Positions 15,854 to 25,337 are shown, numbered from the stretch's first letter. The stretch is 28,355 nt of DNA from Granulosicoccus sp964352535 (GCA_964352535.1 CAYGSW010000044.1:1-28355), one strand, 5' to 3'. Made by a program: numbers and translations. Notes: generated by a model from the letters alone, not told the origin.

Positions 15854-16781
15854 CTGTGCGTTCCATTTCTAAAGTTATCGCGTATAGAGATTAGTAATTC
15901 AATAAATCAGATCTATGCAATGTCGACGTGTGCAAACCCTTTTGGGGCACTAGAAATATCACAGTTAACAGCTTTACGTTTTAAGACAGAGACTCATTGA
16001 CACGATAAGTACGTCGCAACGAAGTCGCTTTTGCCGTTCTGGTTTTAGGGCAGTTCGTGTTATTTCCATGTAGTCATTTACAAGGAACAACGTGAGCTGG
16101 CATCAGCGTATTAATCGTTGTAAGAAACTCTAGGTAGAGGTGAATACCGTTGAGGAACAAAAAGGCTTAAAATTTCACCTTTTATAAACCAGATTAATTA
16201 AAGACAATACATCAGAGAACTAAATATCTAATCGATATTCTCAAAGCGAAATTTATTTTTTACGCTGCTTGAATAAAATCTTCAGCTTTATTAAGCCAGA
16301 GCGTAATATGCGCTTCACAATCAAATATCGTGTGACGTATGAATATTTTTTTAAAGGATGTGTCTGCGCCCGGTTCAAAGAACATGCTACACCTGCGCAT
16401 AGCAGAAAATGTTCGCTTTAGCCATAGTGTCGTTGAGGTTGTAATGACGGGTGGATAATTAATAAATTACCTTGAAGTCATAGACAGTCATACCAAATTG
16501 TCACGCTGAACAGACACTATTTCACTTTAAGTCACGCATTAATGACGCTTTTCAGGTGTTATTCGAGGGGGCTACCTGTGCTGTACATAGTATGTCAGCG
16601 TCTGGAGCACACAGTGCTCCATCATGATCTCTGTGGCACTTTAGCCGCACAAAAACGTTATCAAACAGTGCAATACATCTGCCGGTAATTTACCCTACAT
16701 GCGGATGACCACGCTTTAACCTATGGATGTGAATTGGTATTGGAGCTGAGAGAATAAGCAAGGAGACTTGACTCAAGCCGG
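15854..16781. other. Long non-coding stretch
   Basis: About 930 bases without a credible gene on either strand. It is AT-rich around 16150-16360. A 39-codon plus-strand frame at 16339-16458 has no ribosome site and is not called. A perfect short hairpin lies at 16603-16621. The promoter of the 13946-15853 gene should lie near 15870-15950, but no clear boxes were found. Confidence 0.5.
16603..16621. repeat. Perfect 8-bp hairpin TGGAGCAC/GTGCTCCA
   Basis: Arms at 16603-16610 and 16614-16621 flank a 3-base loop. No T-run follows on either strand. It could be a protein-binding palindrome or a stable RNA hairpin; nothing nearby decides between them. Confidence 0.5.
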
Positions 16782-17123
16782 CTAATTAGCGCTATCTCGA
16801 TACCAGCCTAGTGTCAAATGGCTGCACGACATAGCCGGTAAATGTGCACCCATCGGGCCAACATCTGTAGGCTCGACGCACGTACCTCTATCGTGGACTT
16901 CAACACCCAGATGCTTTGCCAGCCAGCGTCTGCCCAACGGCAGCATGTAAGCATCCAGATTGCGCATCATCAGTACAGCACCAGTTGGATTGCCGTTACC
17001 CAAAGCAATTGACTAGGAGCCGTCTACGAAAATCAACACACTGTCAAGAATCAGTGTTTCGATGTTCTTCAATGAACAACCTGTAAGTACGTAACGTTGC
17101 CTTCCATCAATGGATATTTTCAT
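16782..17123 (-). pseudogene. Small unidentified gene interrupted by an amber codon
   Basis: From ATG 17123 the minus strand reads MKISIDGRQRYVLTGCSLKN and on to VLIFVDGS, then TAG at 17013-17015 (codon 37). The same frame continues for 76 codons: SIALGNGNPTGAVLMMRNLD, AYMLPLGRRWLAKHLGVEV, GPMGAHLPAMSCSHLTLGWY, to a TAG at 16782. Both halves look protein-like and join smoothly, so a single nonsense change in a gene of about 113 codons is the simplest reading. The family was not recognised. A TTG at 17003 could restart translation of the second half. Confidence 0.45.
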
Positions 17124-17152
17124 AGAGTACGAGTGAGATACTCACATAATGT

Positions 17153-17180
17153 TCAGCTCAGCTCAGCTCAGCTCAGCTCA
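17153..17180. repeat. TCAGC microsatellite, 5.6 copies
   Basis: Five perfect TCAGC units and a partial sixth lie 30 bases upstream of the start of the broken small gene (minus strand). Copy-number change here would alter promoter spacing rather than a reading frame. Confidence 0.9.
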
Positions 17181-17378
17181 AAACCTACTATGTACCTTGT
17201 AATTGGTACCGTACATCACAAATGCAACTAGGGAGCGCATTGGAGCTGATACAGAAAGGCGAAAACTATTCAGCTGACGGTATCAGACGTAGTCTACAGT
17301 ATTGCCCAAGAACATTGCCAAAGGGTTAACTGGATTTTGCAGAAGGTACCCTCCAGAAATTTTAGTCAACATTGAGCT

Positions 17379-18116
17379 CTACCTACTCTGAAGCATCTGC
17401 GGTAACAGCTCTCCAGCAGACCCAACCAGCTCTATTATCTGTTCACCTGAAACAGTGGATGATTCTGTATTGACGACAATGACATCCGCCTTGTTGTTAA
17501 TAGCAATATCTACCAGACCTGCCGCAGGGTATACCTGCGCACTTGTTCCCACAACCAGCATGAGATCCGCTTGTTCAGTTTCTTCTAGTGCAGATTTCAA
17601 GATGTGCGATGGCAGTGATTCACCGAACCAGACTACTGAAGGACGCATGTAGTTACCACAGGCACATTGTCGAAGCGCTGGTGCATTACTCAACTCAACC
17701 TTTTCAATGTACCCGCAGTTGGCGTTGCAATGATCTTCCAGCAATGAACCGTGTAAGTGCAATACCCGACCTGCATCAGCCCCGGAAGCCTCCAGGAGAT
17801 TGTCAACATTCTGCGTGATGTGTGTCCAGCCCTGAAGCCCAGCCAACGCCAGGTGAGCGCTGTTCGGCTTTGCGTCTGATAGTGTTTTTCTACGCCAGTT
17901 GTGCCAGTCTATGACGGTCTTTGGTGAAGCAAGAAATACGGCTTGTGACGCAAGCGCTTGGGGATCAAATTTGGACCAGTGTGCATCCTCATCCGAGCTA
18001 TCGCGGAATGTAGCGATTCCAGACTCAGAACTGAGGCCAGCTCCAGAGAAGCTCACAGGGCGATTAGCCTTAGCTATCTTTCCGGCAGCTAGATTAATCA
18101 ATTGATCAAGACACAC
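17379..18116 (-). CDS. Sir2-family NAD-dependent protein deacylase (CobB-like)
   Basis: A sirtuin that removes acyl groups from lysine using NAD. The 245 residues hold every core motif: GAGLSSESGIATFRD (NAD binding, 25-39), TQNVDNLLEASG (101-112), catalytic His122 in HLHGS, four Cys for zinc (130, 134, 151, 153), VVWFGESLP and VVGTSAQVYPAA. The acyl-pocket motif is HNWR (72-75), where E. coli CobB has YNAR (Tyr92/Arg95 position), so the Tyr that favours succinyl and malonyl groups is replaced by His. Translation appears to start at GTG 18116; the ATG a few bases upstream is out of frame. It lies 101 bases downstream of the ParA-like gene on the same strand. Confidence 0.93.
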   Translation of the reverse strand: MCLDQLINLAAGKIAKANRPVSFSGAGLSSESGIATFRDSSDEDAHWSKFDPQALASQAVFLASPKTVIDWHNWRRKTLSDAKPNSAHLALAGLQGWTHITQNVDNLLEASGADAGRVLHLHGSLLEDHCNANCGYIEKVELSNAPALRQCACGNYMRPSVVWFGESLPSHILKSALEETEQADLMLVVGTSAQVYPAAGLVDIAINNKADVIVVNTESSTVSGEQIIELVGSAGELLPQMLQSR

Positions 18117-18217
18117 TTCATGACTCGTCAGTTAAACAGTTCTGAAACCGCGTAAAAAATATTCCCTTCTGTCCACTCATTGCCACGGTCTTTCACTGGT
18201 ACAACGCATAACCGGTT

Positions 18218-18892
18218 TTATACCTTGAACTTTCGACAAAACTCCTTAAAAAAAGGTTCAAACCGCCGCGTTCCTTCAGCAGTGGTCAGTGGAGAACCAA
18301 ATACCGAGGGCGTAGTAAAAATTCGTAAATCAGAAAGTGAATTGCTGAACATCTTCAAGCCAGCTTTCTTTAGGTCTGTTTCGGTTTCTGCATTGCTCTT
18401 GCGCAAATTTCTGCGATTGATAAAGCCGTAACAAATCAGCTCCTCATCCATTTCTGCCTTGAAGCTCTTGCACTCATCCAGAATCTCCAGGAATTCCTGA
18501 GTGGCAATGGAATCAACTCCGGCACCTATAACAGGAACCAGAATTCCATCGCAGTTGTACAGCAGCATCACGGTTGGATTGTCTGCTTTTTTATCCGTCA
18601 TTCGCGGTATGTCTATGAAAATCACATCGTAGTCGCTGCCGAATCGTTTAAGAAACGTATTGACTCGTCTGGGGCTCAGGGCCTCGACTTCAATAAGTGG
18701 TGTGTCATCCGGATAGTTTTCAACTTCCTGCTCGTACATGGCTGACACTGAGGCTTGTGAGTCACAGTCAATAATCAAGACTTTCCTGTTTTTACGCTCG
18801 GCCACAGCAACGGCTACCATCATGGTGACAACTGACTTGCCTACGCCACCTTTGGAATTACAAATACTGAAAATCTTGGGATCTTTGCTCAT
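18218..18892 (-). CDS. ParA/MinD-family ATPase, orphan
   Basis: A deviant-Walker P-loop ATPase of 224 residues. Walker A with the signature Lys is KGGVGKS (14-20). VLIIDCDSQAS (38-48) is the second conserved strand and YDVIFIDIPR (88-97) is Walker B. No N-terminal helix-turn-helix is present, so it resembles short chromosomal or accessory ParA proteins rather than plasmid repressor-ParAs. No ParB and no parS-like sites are seen nearby, so it may position a cellular structure rather than DNA. The ATG at 18892 has GAAGG 6 bases upstream. Order on the minus strand is DUF1353 gene, ParA, sirtuin; an operon is possible, with gaps of about 145 and 101 bases. Confidence 0.92.
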   Translation of the reverse strand: MSKDPKIFSICNSKGGVGKSVVTMMVAVAVAERKNRKVLIIDCDSQASVSAMYEQEVENYPDDTPLIEVEALSPRRVNTFLKRFGSDYDVIFIDIPRMTDKKADNPTVMLLYNCDGILVPVIGAGVDSIATQEFLEILDECKSFKAEMDEELICYGFINRRNLRKSNAETETDLKKAGLKMFSNSLSDLRIFTTPSVFGSPLTTAEGTRRFEPFFKEFCRKFKV

Positions 18893-18904
18893 CGAAGGCC
18901 TTCG
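18893..18904 (-). promoter_or_regulatory. 12-bp palindrome covering the ribosome site of the ParA-like gene
   Basis: CGAAGGCCTTCG is a perfect palindrome directly before the ATG at 18892. It contains the Shine-Dalgarno GAAGG. In RNA it could pair with itself only between molecules or as a very tight hairpin, and as DNA it could be an operator. Either could limit expression; this is inference. Confidence 0.4.
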
Positions 18905-19037
18905 GGCTACGGTGTTTCTAAGAGTCCAGTAGGAGACCAGAAAATGGCCTGCATTACAACCTGCAACTCACAACAATGATGCAATATCTAATGGACCAAC
19001 CAACATCTGGCCACCTGAATACCATCTCATTATTAGC

Positions 19038-19955
19038 TCACGATGCTTTGTCAGATTCCGCAGCATCCTCATAGTAACCTGGTAGGCGAAAATGACTTTC
19101 AATCGCTATCCAGAGATAGACTGTTCCAACAGCAACTCCGATTATCCCGAACAAAGCTGTCGCTACTATCAGATTGCTCTGTAGCTCTGCCAACCATAGT
19201 TTACGAACGGCCAAACCCAGTGCACCTGCCGCTGCGATACTTGCCAGCGCAAGAATAGTGCTGCGAACGGGCGGCTCTCCAGTGAATCTTCGGCCAGCAT
19301 ACTTGATCGCCCACCAGCCAAGGCGAACCGCATGCCAGGCAAGGCGACTGAAAAAATTTGAGCCATTGAGTGTTTGTGTTATCAGGCGGAATAGCTCATC
19401 GGCCTCATGTCTTTGTACAGGAACGTGTTTGCATTTGCCATTTTTAATAATGGGTAAGTAACCAAACTGAAAGGCAAAGTCGTGCACGACAGATGCTGAT
19501 AACAGGATACCTAATGGTCGAAGAACGCCAAAGCTGAGGTAGCTGACCAGCCATGGGAAGGGTATTGACGCACCATCAAAAACATTGGCCTGAGCCTCCT
19601 CACATTGCACCAGTTCCTGGTTCTCATCAAACGGCTCTTCACCTCGTTCAGCTGTTGCTGTGTTGCCCATAGGTGGTATTACTATGCACCCCTCTAAACC
19701 AGACGGTAGCGCCTCACCTTCAACCTCAATATAAAAATTCTTTGACAGAGTGAATGTTCGTCTTTGACCTGCCTCTATGAATCGTCTCCAAGGGCTTCGC
19801 GAACGGGTTGGCAGTACTCGAGGCTTGAGCGCTGGCAGCTCTGAAACTCGCAACGTTATCTCGCCCTTGTATTCTTTCAACAAGGCGGTTTCAGTCTGAG
19901 ATTGTGGGCTGCGCACTGAATCGCGCGCTACCAAATCTTCGGTTTTGATGACCAT
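19038..19955 (-). CDS. DUF1353-domain membrane protein
   Basis: A 305-residue protein. Residues 1-125 are polar with no known domain. Residues about 127-224 match DUF1353: DGASIPFPWL (127-136), VVHDFAF (156-162) and HEADELFRLITQ. This domain occurs in phage and bacterial proteins and has a conserved Asp/His set suggestive of a hydrolase, though no activity is settled. Two transmembrane helices close the protein (about 232-250 and 262-284), followed by a short acidic tail. ATG 19955 has GAGGA 7 bases upstream; the open frame continues to 20339, but that part overlaps the divergent peptidase gene. It is first in a minus-strand row with the ParA-like ATPase and the sirtuin. Confidence 0.8.
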   Translation of the reverse strand: MVIKTEDLVARDSVRSPQSQTETALLKEYKGEITLRVSELPALKPRVLPTRSRSPWRRFIEAGQRRTFTLSKNFYIEVEGEALPSGLEGCIVIPPMGNTATAERGEEPFDENQELVQCEEAQANVFDGASIPFPWLVSYLSFGVLRPLGILLSASVVHDFAFQFGYLPIIKNGKCKHVPVQRHEADELFRLITQTLNGSNFFSRLAWHAVRLGWWAIKYAGRRFTGEPPVRSTILALASIAAAGALGLAVRKLWLAELQSNLIVATALFGIIGVAVGTVYLWIAIESHFRLPGYYEDAAESDKAS

Positions 19956-20069
19956 TGAGATGTCCTCATTATTTGCATCAACGTCCGCTAAGTCTACTAA
20001 CGATAGGCGTGTACAGGTATGATTTGACAATTTCCAGATCAAAAGATCTCTTGATCGGAGGCAAACCTC

Positions 20070-22079
20070 ATGACAAATCCGCTTTTCAGTGACCGGGCGA
20101 CACCATTCGGTATAGCGCCGTTTGATGAGATTTCGGATGCCGATTTCGCACCGGCCCTCGAAACCGGTCTCCAGAGGCACATCGAGGAAATCAACGCAAT
20201 TACCGGTACACAAGCTGCTCCGGATTTCAAAAACACGATCGAGCCTCTGGAAAAGGCAGGTGAGGATCTGAAAAAGGTCCTTTCTGTGTTCTACACGGTT
20301 GCAGGTGCTGATAGCAATGAAGCCCGCGAAGCCCTGCAAAGGGACTTTTCTCCAAGGCTAGCGGCACATTACTCGAAGATTACGTCTGACAAGGCGCTTT
20401 TTGAACGGGTTGCTGACTGTTGGAAGAATCGCAAATCCCTCGGTATCAACGAAGAACAACAGCGTGTATTGATGCTGACACATCGTTGGTTCGTGCGTGC
20501 TGGTGCCTCGCTCACAGGAGCACAAGATACGCGTATGCAAGAGATCAAATCCCGTCTTGCTGTGCTGGGAACTCAATTCACACAAAACCTGCTTGCTGAT
20601 GAACGCAACTGGTTCCTTGAGCTTGAAGAGTCCGATCTTGAAGGACTGCCAGATTTCGTTATCGCTGCTGCGCAGGCAACAGGTGAAGAAAAAGGACTTG
20701 GCCCCGTGGTCACAACCTCCCGATCAATCATTACACCTTTTTTGCAATTCTCCCCCCGACGTGACTTGCGTGAGAAAGCCTACATTGCATGGGTATCACG
20801 TGGGGCCAATGGCGGCAATACCGACAACCGGTCAGTGGCGAATGAAACCCTCGCGTTGCGTGAGGAGCGGGCGAAGCTGCTGGGCTACGCCAATTTCGCC
20901 CAGTTCAAGTTGGAGCCTGAGATGGCCAAAACGCCAGCTGCTGTACGTAAGCTATTGATGGATGTGTGGATAGCTGCCAGAACACGTGCTTCCACAGATG
21001 CAAAACTCCTCGAAGAAATGCTTCATGCCGATGGCATTGTAGGTCCAATTCAGCCGTCGCACTGGCACTACTAATCCACCAAACGACGCAAGGCAGAACA
21101 CGACATTGATGACGCCAAACTCAAACCCTACTTGCAGCTGGAGCGGATGATTGAGGCGGTATTCGACTGCGCGACGCGGCTGTTCGGGTTGCAATTCAAA
21201 ACACTGGACGTTCCGCTCTACCACGCTGACTGCCGAGCATGGGAGGTAACACGCAGCGGCCAGCATCTGGCCGTCTTTGTTGGCGATTATCTGGCACGCA
21301 GTTCGAAACAATCCGGTGCCTGGTGTTCTGCCATGCGCAAACAAGCCAGGTATCCGAAAAAGCAAACGCCTGTTGTCATCAATGTGTGCAATTTTGCCAA
21401 AGGCGAGCCAACACTCCTGTCCTTTGACGATGCACGCACGCTGTTCCATGAATTCGGGCACGCACTCCATCACATACTGTCAAACGTGACCTATGAAAGC
21501 GTCGCAGGCACCTCGGTGGCCCAAGACTTCGTGGAACTGCCAAGCCAACTTTACGAACATTGGCTGGAATTACCCGAGGTATTGGCGAAGTATGCAACAC
21601 ATGCACAAACTGGCGATCCGATGCCCCAAGAGATGCTCGCTAAGTTGCTCAATGTTGCAACCTTCGATATGGGCTTTTCCACTGTAGAGTACATAGCCTC
21701 AGCACTGGTTGATCTGGAATTACACGATGGACCAGCACCTGCGGATGCGATGCTAATTCAGGCAGCAGTGCTGGAAAACATAGGCATGCATGAGGCCATA
21801 TCAATGCGTCATGCAATACCGCATTTTGCACATGTCTTTTCGGGTGATGGATACGCCAGCAGCTATTATAGCTACATGTGGTCAGAGGTCATGGACGCCG
21901 ACGCCTTCGCAGCATTTGAAGAGGCAGGCGACCCGTTCGATCCTGAACGCGCGAAAGCCCTCGAGTACAACATCCTTTCGACCGGAGGCAGCCGGGATGC
22001 GCAAGAGTTGTATCTGGCTTTCCGCGGCAAACTGCCTGAAGTGGAGGCACTGCTCAAAGGGCGCGGTTTGGTGGCTTAG
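20070..22079 (+). pseudogene. dcp: M3-family peptidase (peptidyl-dipeptidase Dcp type) with in-frame TAA
   Basis: A zinc metallopeptidase of about 669 codons that would degrade short peptides. The N-terminal part (334 codons, start 20070 with GGAGG 8 bases upstream) ends at TAA 21072-21074 after QPSHWHY. The same frame continues without a gap (STKRRKAEHDIDDAKLKPYL) through the active site FHEFGHALHH to TAG at 22079. Against E. coli Dcp (QPWDWAFYAEQVRREK) the TAA falls exactly on a Tyr, so one base change TAY to TAA accounts for it. A product made from the first half lacks the HExxH zinc site. Internal starts such as ATG 21148 could yield a C-terminal piece. Oligopeptidase A (PrlC) is the alternative name; the alignment favours Dcp. 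Confidence 0.85.
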
Positions 22080-22163
22080 ATTTTCTAGTATCAAGACATG
22101 ACTTGCATTGAACGTTACCCGCTTCCAGACAAGTCAGATTCACAATCCTGCTACAAGTACACG

Positions 22164-24848
22164 CTACTCCACTGCAGAAGGCTTAGACGTGGCTTCCGCA
22201 AGCCGTTCCACCAACTTTCGGGTTATGGCCAAGCCTGTCTCTGGCCGCGCACACATGATACGTTGAAACTTTGATTGATCTATTATCAGCGTTAGCACCT
22301 CGCCTACTGCAACCAACGAGGCCATACGCGACTCATTTTGCAACACGGCCAACTCCCCGACATATTCACCGACTCCGCGCGGGCAATTTCTCTGTCCTCC
22401 GAGCCCTTGTGGCGGACGCGTACTGAAATCTCTCCAGCCGTTATGATGAATAATTCGTTACCACTATCACCTTGTACGGCAAGTACAGCACCTTCAGCAT
22501 AGCGACGTTCTACTGCATGACGCGCTATCTGTCGTAAATCAACATCATGCAGCGAGGAGAACAAGGCAACTTTGCGTAACAGTGCAATGCGTTCGTCCAT
22601 GGGCACCTGATAGGTTGTACTAATATCCAGATCGGTGGCGCCCTCCTGAAACAAGTACTCCAGCTTGTTGATATCAATGTGGTCAACTATGCCACCCATC
22701 TGCTGGGTTAGATCCACCATCGTGCTGACACGTTTTGCATCGCTATCATCGCTTTGCAAGGCCTTGCCATCCCACAGCGCAACCAAGCGTAACCTATCAA
22801 CGCCCAGCACTAATGAGGCATAAAGTGCCCATCGCGCATTGCGCTCATAGATATCAACACCATCAGCTGCCAAGCCCACTCTCTCTTCCTGATAATAAAG
22901 ATGAACGCTTGGATGATTACGCAAAGCATAGTAGCGAGCAATCCACGATTCGCCAGCGTAGCTTATAAACTGACTGACATACGTGGCTTCGGCGCAGGGC
23001 ATGTGCACGTGTACCTGCATCCCGCGGGCAAGGCATGCCTCAATAAATATGATATCGCCACCACACGCGGCACCTGATGTGAAAGCATGATCATTACCGT
23101 CAGCCTTGCCCCTATCAAGTGACAAATCCACTTGACGACGTACCTCGTCTTCAAGCGTCGGCTGGAAACGTGCGGGGGTGGTTGCGCTTCGATCGAGCAT
23201 GTGACCGCTGAACAAAAAAGCCAGTACATCGGTGCTGGGCAGTGGATAGGCCGTGGAGTCTATTAGCGATTCACCCGATTCGATACGATTGATTTCACAT
23301 TCAAGCACATCTGCGCCAGTCTGTGCTTCTTCCGTATGAATCCCCAAAGAAATATACAACTCCACTTGCCGCAGACAGGCTCTGAGTTGCGATACATTCT
23401 TGCGAGCATAGGACAAAGCTTTACGATAGGTGCGGCCGATGACCAATGCGGATGATGAATTAATAAGATGCCAGTTGCCGAAGGATGCCCAAGTCCAGAA
23501 GTCAATAAGCTTGCTTTCAGCATTTGTTCGCAGCGCGAATTGCAGGCTATTCTTCAACAGAGGGAAGATTTCCCGGACGCGTTGCAAATCTGTATCCGGA
23601 TAGTCTTTATCATCAAATCGGTCAGCCAACGGCACTAACAGACTGGCCAGGGTCAGCGCTTTCATCCCAGGCTCCAGATTGTTCCGGTCAACATTGAAAC
23701 CGCGAAGGTAGGTATCCATTGACTTTATCGCCCAGTGACAGGAATCGAAGGCGGCTTTCTGTACAGAATCCACTTTGTGACCAGTTGCAGGCTCCCAGCA
23801 GTCCTGCCATATATTCGTATAGATACGCCCCAGATGACTGGTGGCCCGCGTGTCGTGCGGCACATCGCGCAACAAGTCTTCAAGTTTGATAATTGCCTCA
23901 TCCACCCTGCCTATTCGATTGAGAAGTCGCGCCTCCTCACGGCGAAAAAACTGATTGCCAGGGCTCACCAGCAACCCCTCGCAGTATTCTTGCAATGCCA
24001 GTTCGGGGCGACCCATTTCACTAAGCGCCAAACCTGCCTGAATAACCGCCTCCTCCTTGCATAACGGATTGTTTATCTCATCGGTTAGCAGCAAGATGTC
24101 ACCTACGCGTTTTCGCCGCCGTGCAACCGCCACACGTTGCTCCCATTCATTAAACTCTCGCCAGAAGCCTGTAGCCAGGGGTGTGCGTAGTGATCCCGAA
24201 TCAGGTTCACTTAAACCGGTAAGTAATCCAAATACAGGACTGTGGATCGCCTCTTTATTGGAGGCCCAGGTATCGCGTGAAATACGAATAAGGCTTTTCT
24301 TGTCTCTCTCCAGATGCTCGAGGTCGGGCACGCCATCATCATTGATGTGGTATGGCAAGGTGCGAACGCTAAATACATCAAACGGCATGTAGTCTCGGCC
24401 GGATTGAATGTAAGACACCTCGCTTGCGTAATGCGTGCCGCACTCCAAGCTCGTAGAAGACATTAGCGTTGTCAATGCTCATATCCACGACAACAAGATC
24501 AGCAAGCAAAAGTTCCTGGAACATATCGGTCAGTATGTCGCCGCTGACTGTCTCTTCATCAGCACGAAACGGTTTAAATCCAGCCTCCAGCAATGCCGGT
24601 TTTATCAATGATCGATAAATGGAGTTGAAATCTATCATCCGACCGTCAGGTCCTGGCTTGACACCAAACGGCATGACAACAAATGCATGTGGATTATTTT
24701 GCCGATTCTCATCGCTGAGCCTGCCAACGCGCTCATCAATGGACTGGCTCTCACTGCTTTGCGTCTTCCCTATCTCAGCGACAGCAATGTCATCTTCAGT
24801 TGACGGCTGCTGCTTGGGGGTAGGTTTCGAGCTCGGATCGGTTGCCAT
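22164..24848 (-). pseudogene. Four-domain signalling protein (MPFG/TIR-like, TPR/MAP3K-TRAF-binding-like, SLOG-like, cNMP-binding), two frameshifts
   Basis: From ATG 24848: a polar 50-residue lead, then an MPFG-type Rossmann domain (HAFVVMPFGVKPGPDGR, DLVVVDMSIDNANVFYELG). At about 24405-24412 the frame shifts by +1 (2 bases missing or 1 extra) and continues at IQSGRDYMPFDVFSVRTLPY. A TPR-rich region like the bacterial MAP3K TRAF-binding family (DUF4071) follows (GDILLLTDEI, FFRREEARLLNRIGR, NNLEPGMKALTL). Then a SLOG-like domain (FLFSGHMLDR, TSGAACGGDIIFIEACLARG, YERNARWALYASL) and a CRP-type cyclic-nucleotide-binding domain (LFSSLHDVDLRQIARHAV, VQGDSGNELFIITAGEISVR). At about 22368-22375 one G appears lost; after it the frame reads GEYVGELAVLQNESRMASLV to the TAG at 22164. 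No DNA-binding domain is present. The role is probably stress or defence signalling; this is inference. Confidence 0.75.
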
Positions 24849-25337
24849 TTGACGCGCTCCTTGGGGTTTTCAGGGGGATGACAAGGGGTTGAGAAAAGTT
24901 GTGAAAAGCCGAAAATTTCATGAACGTATAAAGCTATGATCACTCCATGTTAACGCGATTTTCAAACGCCGCTCTACTCTGCAAATATTTGCCATTTCCA
25001 CGAAATCGGGCAGTGGTTTCGTTACGTGTAAAATTCGAAAGCGTGCTGGCGGGAATTTCTCAGCTCAGCTATACGGATTACATGAGGCAAATGATGCTCA
25101 GGTTCAACCGCAGAGCTTTAAAGATGCTCTTCTACCAAAAGTACTCGCGCTACCTACTTGGAGGCCCTCAAAACACGAGGCGGGCTCTACTAATTCTAAA
25201 AAACAAATCGCTGCTATGTGAGAGATAGCACATTCGCACTGTATTATTGACATACGTGTGTGATCTGGACAAAGGAATCACCATTCACCAAGCACTAACC
25301 TACCTTGCATTAACCTACACATCGGAGTGTGACCACC
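24849..25337. other. Divergent intergenic region, no gene called
   Basis: About 490 bases between the divergent MPFG-type gene and the OmpA-family gene. A 93-codon plus-strand frame (24947-25228) is basic, lacks a ribosome site and matches nothing known, so it is not called. A small hairpin (TGCTAT/ATAGCA, 25212-25230) is the only structure seen. A TTGACA lies at 25247-25252, without a matching -10 box at the usual distance. Confidence 0.45.

Noticed and set aside
16339..16458. Small plus-strand ORF of 39 codons
   Set aside because: It has an ATG and stop but no ribosome site, no conserved motif and lies in AT-rich DNA.
18218..18892. Plasmid partition locus
   Set aside because: No ParB, replication protein or iteron-like repeats; neighbours look chromosomal.
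20340..21060. Reassigned genetic code (TAA as Tyr) to explain the Dcp and DUF4185 stops
   Set aside because: Several intact genes in the window end at TAA (for example the TerD-TerB and chemoreceptor genes), so TAA is a normal stop here.
24947..25228. 93-codon basic plus-strand frame upstream of the OmpA gene
   Set aside because: No ribosome site, no domain and unnatural composition; treated as non-coding.
25240..25275. Sigma-70 promoter at TTGACA 25247-25252
   Set aside because: No -10-like hexamer at 16-18 bases downstream.
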